DNA of 64,000 bases from Blastococcus sp. CT_GayMR16 (GTDB lineage Bacteria; Actinomycetota; Actinomycetes; Mycobacteriales; Geodermatophilaceae), in assembly GCF_004570875.1 (NCBI RefSeq), contig NZ_SPQK01000018.1:1-64000 (forward strand). The letters are read 5' to 3'. This document shows, one piece after another, positions 62,316 through 64,000 of the stretch (the first letter of the stretch is position 1; each line of letters begins with the position of its first letter). The notes under the pieces were generated by a model. That model ran no database searches. It was not told the origin of the DNA and saw nothing but the letters and a program-made list of their open reading frames with translations. Position numbers and translations under genes: made by a program.

Positions 62316-62843
62316 GTGCGCACGACGAGCAGCCGGCTGACCTACCAGAACCCCTGGATGCGAGTGCGCGAGGACGTGATCGAGCGCGACGACGGTTCGG
62401 CCGGCCTGTACGGCGTCGTCGAGCGCCCCGACTTCGCGCTGGTCATCCCTGCCGAGCGGAGCGGCTTCTGGCTGGTCGAGCAGTTCCGCTACCCGCTCGG
62501 CCGCAGGTGCTGGGAGTTCCCGCAGGGCACGTGGGGGGAGGGCAAGGACGGCTCGGCGGAAGAGCTGGCCCGTGTCGAACTCGCCGAGGAGACCGGCATC
62601 CGGGCCGGCGAGCTGCGCCGGCTCGGCCACCTGGACCTGGCGCCCGGCATCATGACCCAGGGCTTCGACGTCTGGCTCGCCACCGACCTGACCGCCGGTC
62701 CTACGGCACGCGAGGCGACCGAGGCCGACATGCTCTCGGCGTTCGTGCCGGAGACGGACCTGCGGGCGATGATCGCCGACGGCCGGTTCACCGACGGGCC
62801 GTCACTGGCCGCCTTCAGCCTGCTGTTCCTCGACCGGGGCTGA
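62316..62843 (+). CDS. NUDIX hydrolase, ADP-ribose pyrophosphatase-like
   Basis: A 175-residue NUDIX protein. It has LVEQFRYPLGRRCWEFPQGT and a NUDIX box ending VELAEETGI, in which the usual REL arginine is valine and the box spacing is about two residues longer than standard. The conserved EE pair for metal binding remains. ADP-ribose or a nucleotide sugar is the likely substrate. The GTG at 62316 was chosen over a GTG at 62289. Confidence 0.85.
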   Translation: MRTTSSRLTYQNPWMRVREDVIERDDGSAGLYGVVERPDFALVIPAERSGFWLVEQFRYPLGRRCWEFPQGTWGEGKDGSAEELARVELAEETGIRAGELRRLGHLDLAPGIMTQGFDVWLATDLTAGPTAREATEADMLSAFVPETDLRAMIADGRFTDGPSLAAFSLLFLDRG

Positions 62844-62940
62844 GTCCGCCGGTCGCGGCTTTGTGATCGCACGGTCCCGATCGGGTGACGCCGCGACGCG
62901 CGGTGGTGCACCCGGACGGGCGAGCCAGCAGGCTGTCCGG

Positions 62941-63954
62941 GTGCCGTTGTCCGTCCCCGGTCTGCCGGGCCTCCCGCCCGAGCTGGCGGGACCCGTGGCG
63001 GTACAGCTGGCCAAGCCGGTGGATGCGATCCCCCCGGCGAACGCACTCGTCGGCGGGTGCCTGTACGAGCCCAAGTGGGACGGCTACCGGCTGGTCGTCG
63101 TCCGGACCGGCACCTCGACGCGCGTGTGGTCCAAGCAGGGCCGCGACCTGACCGACCGCTTCCCCGACGTCGCCGCCGCCGCGCTGGCGCAGGTGCCGGC
63201 CGGCACGGTGCTCGACGGCGAGGTCGTGATCTGGAACGGCTCCCGGCTGGACTTCGGGCTGCTGCAGCAGCGGATGGTCACCGCGGCGGGGCGGATCGGC
63301 GCCCTGGTCGCGGCGCACCCGGCGTCCTATGTCGCCTTCGACCTGCTGGCCGCCGGGGGTACCGACCTGCGTGGCCAGCGGCTGTCGCGCCGCCGCGCCG
63401 CGCTGGAGGAGCTCTCCGGGCGCTGGGCACCGCCGATGCAGCTGTCACCCGCCACCGCCGACCCGGAGGAGGCCCGGCGCTGGTTCGACGACTTCCGGCC
63501 GGCGGGCGTCGAGGGCCTGGTCGCCAAGGGCGCCGGCACCCGCTACGCGCCCGGCCGGCGCGAGTGGCTGAAGGTCAAGTCCTGGGAGACCACCGAGGTG
63601 CTGGCCGGCGGGGTCATCGGCCCGATCGACCGGCCCAGCCAGCTCGTCGCCGGGCGCTTCCGCGACGGCGAACTCGTCGTCGTCGGCCGCACCAGTCCGC
63701 TCTCCCCGCGCCAGGCCGCCGAGCTCGCCGCCGCGCTGCGCCCCGCCGACGACGACCATCCCTGGCCCGATCGGATCGGCACCGGACGGTTCGGCGGCGG
63801 CAGGCTGTCGGTGCCACTGACCCGCGTCGACCCGGGCGTCGTCGTCGAGGTCAGCGCCGACGCGGCGTTGCAGGCCGGCGTCTTCCGGCACCCCCTGCGC
63901 TTCGTGCGGGTGCGCCCGGACCTGGAGCCCGGCGACCTCCCGCCGATCCCCTGA
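62941..63954 (+). CDS. ATP-dependent DNA ligase (LigC-like)
   Basis: A 337-residue ligase. The adenylated lysine is K45 in LYEPKWDGYRLVV; other nucleotidyltransferase motifs are VLDGEVVIW, YVAFDLLA, GVEGLVAKG and REWLKVKSW, followed by an OB-fold domain. The size fits actinobacterial LigC-type ligases, which seal nicks in repair. The GTG at 62941 was chosen near the start of homology; an in-frame start at 62863 would add 26 residues. No ku or ligD gene is in the window. Confidence 0.88.
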   Translation: MPLSVPGLPGLPPELAGPVAVQLAKPVDAIPPANALVGGCLYEPKWDGYRLVVVRTGTSTRVWSKQGRDLTDRFPDVAAAALAQVPAGTVLDGEVVIWNGSRLDFGLLQQRMVTAAGRIGALVAAHPASYVAFDLLAAGGTDLRGQRLSRRRAALEELSGRWAPPMQLSPATADPEEARRWFDDFRPAGVEGLVAKGAGTRYAPGRREWLKVKSWETTEVLAGGVIGPIDRPSQLVAGRFRDGELVVVGRTSPLSPRQAAELAAALRPADDDHPWPDRIGTGRFGGGRLSVPLTRVDPGVVVEVSADAALQAGVFRHPLRFVRVRPDLEPGDLPPIP

Positions 63955-63976
63955 CCCACACGGGGGTCAGTCCGCC

Positions 63977-64000
63977 TCAGCGGGCGGTGAGGCCGCGGCG
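63977..64000 (-). CDS. Possible 3' end of a gene continuing beyond the window
   Basis: On the minus strand the last 24 bases read as codons for RRGLTAR followed by TGA at 63979-63977. This is a possible C terminus of a gene that runs in from the right, convergent with the ligase. Too short to identify. Confidence 0.25.
   Translation of the reverse strand, partial: RRGLTAR

Overview
The window is chromosomal DNA of a high-GC actinomycete. The evidence is very GC-rich coding sequence, many GTG starts, chains of 4-nt gene overlaps, an actinobacterial-type rRNA leader, and an IdeR/DtxR-like iron box. Family level (perhaps Geodermatophilaceae) is a guess from gene content only. No phage, insertion sequence, CRISPR array or tRNA gene was found.

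Layout. 1-402: 5' end and leader of a 16S rRNA gene (minus). 403-4223: DNA repair (AlkB-like dioxygenase, RecQ with a phosphoribosyltransferase-like tail) and a PHP phosphoesterase. 4332-7671: membrane protein and a two-component system. 7723-9788: carbamate kinase and a barbiturase/cyanurate-hydrolase family ring opener. 9855-12010: SipW-type signal peptidase fused to DUF5305, with a small secreted protein. 12352-15167: two convergent SpoIIE-type phosphatases. 15330-16745: rpsD and a DUF2470 protein flanking an iron box. 16750-25780: DUF1116 and FdrA proteins, divergent from a uracil permease, a three-subunit molybdenum hydroxylase and CoxG. 25797-32474: VapBC, SDR, TetR/MMPL, serine hydrolase. 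32612-40444: fused acyl-CoA dehydrogenase, Gfo/Idh/MocA, DUF1003, MFS, SDR and dienelactone hydrolase. 40524-44690: ABC transporter with two ATPases. 44709-50294: RibD-like reductase, EAL and GGDEF proteins, Cys-rich protein, Old Yellow Enzyme. 50363-52698: ABC exporter and MarR. 53865-57820: HyuA/HyuB. 58053-62277: XRE regulator, small membrane proteins, lipoprotein pair, DUF1992. 62316-63954: NUDIX hydrolase and an ATP-dependent DNA ligase.

Most interesting system. The genes at 7723-9788 and 16750-25780 can be read as one catabolic unit. A UraA-type permease imports uracil (or a related pyrimidine); an xanthine-dehydrogenase-type enzyme oxidises it to barbiturate; the ring opener makes ureidomalonate. 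FdrA and DUF1116 are homologues of E. coli oxamate carbamoyltransferase subunits. They could split that acylurea with phosphate to give carbamoyl phosphate, which carbamate kinase converts to ATP, CO2 and NH3. This would be an energy-conserving version of oxidative pyrimidine breakdown. A shared upstream sequence, CAYCGCTRAGR, precedes arcC, fdrA and the distant hyuA, hinting at one regulon. Individual families are well supported; the pathway assembly is inference.
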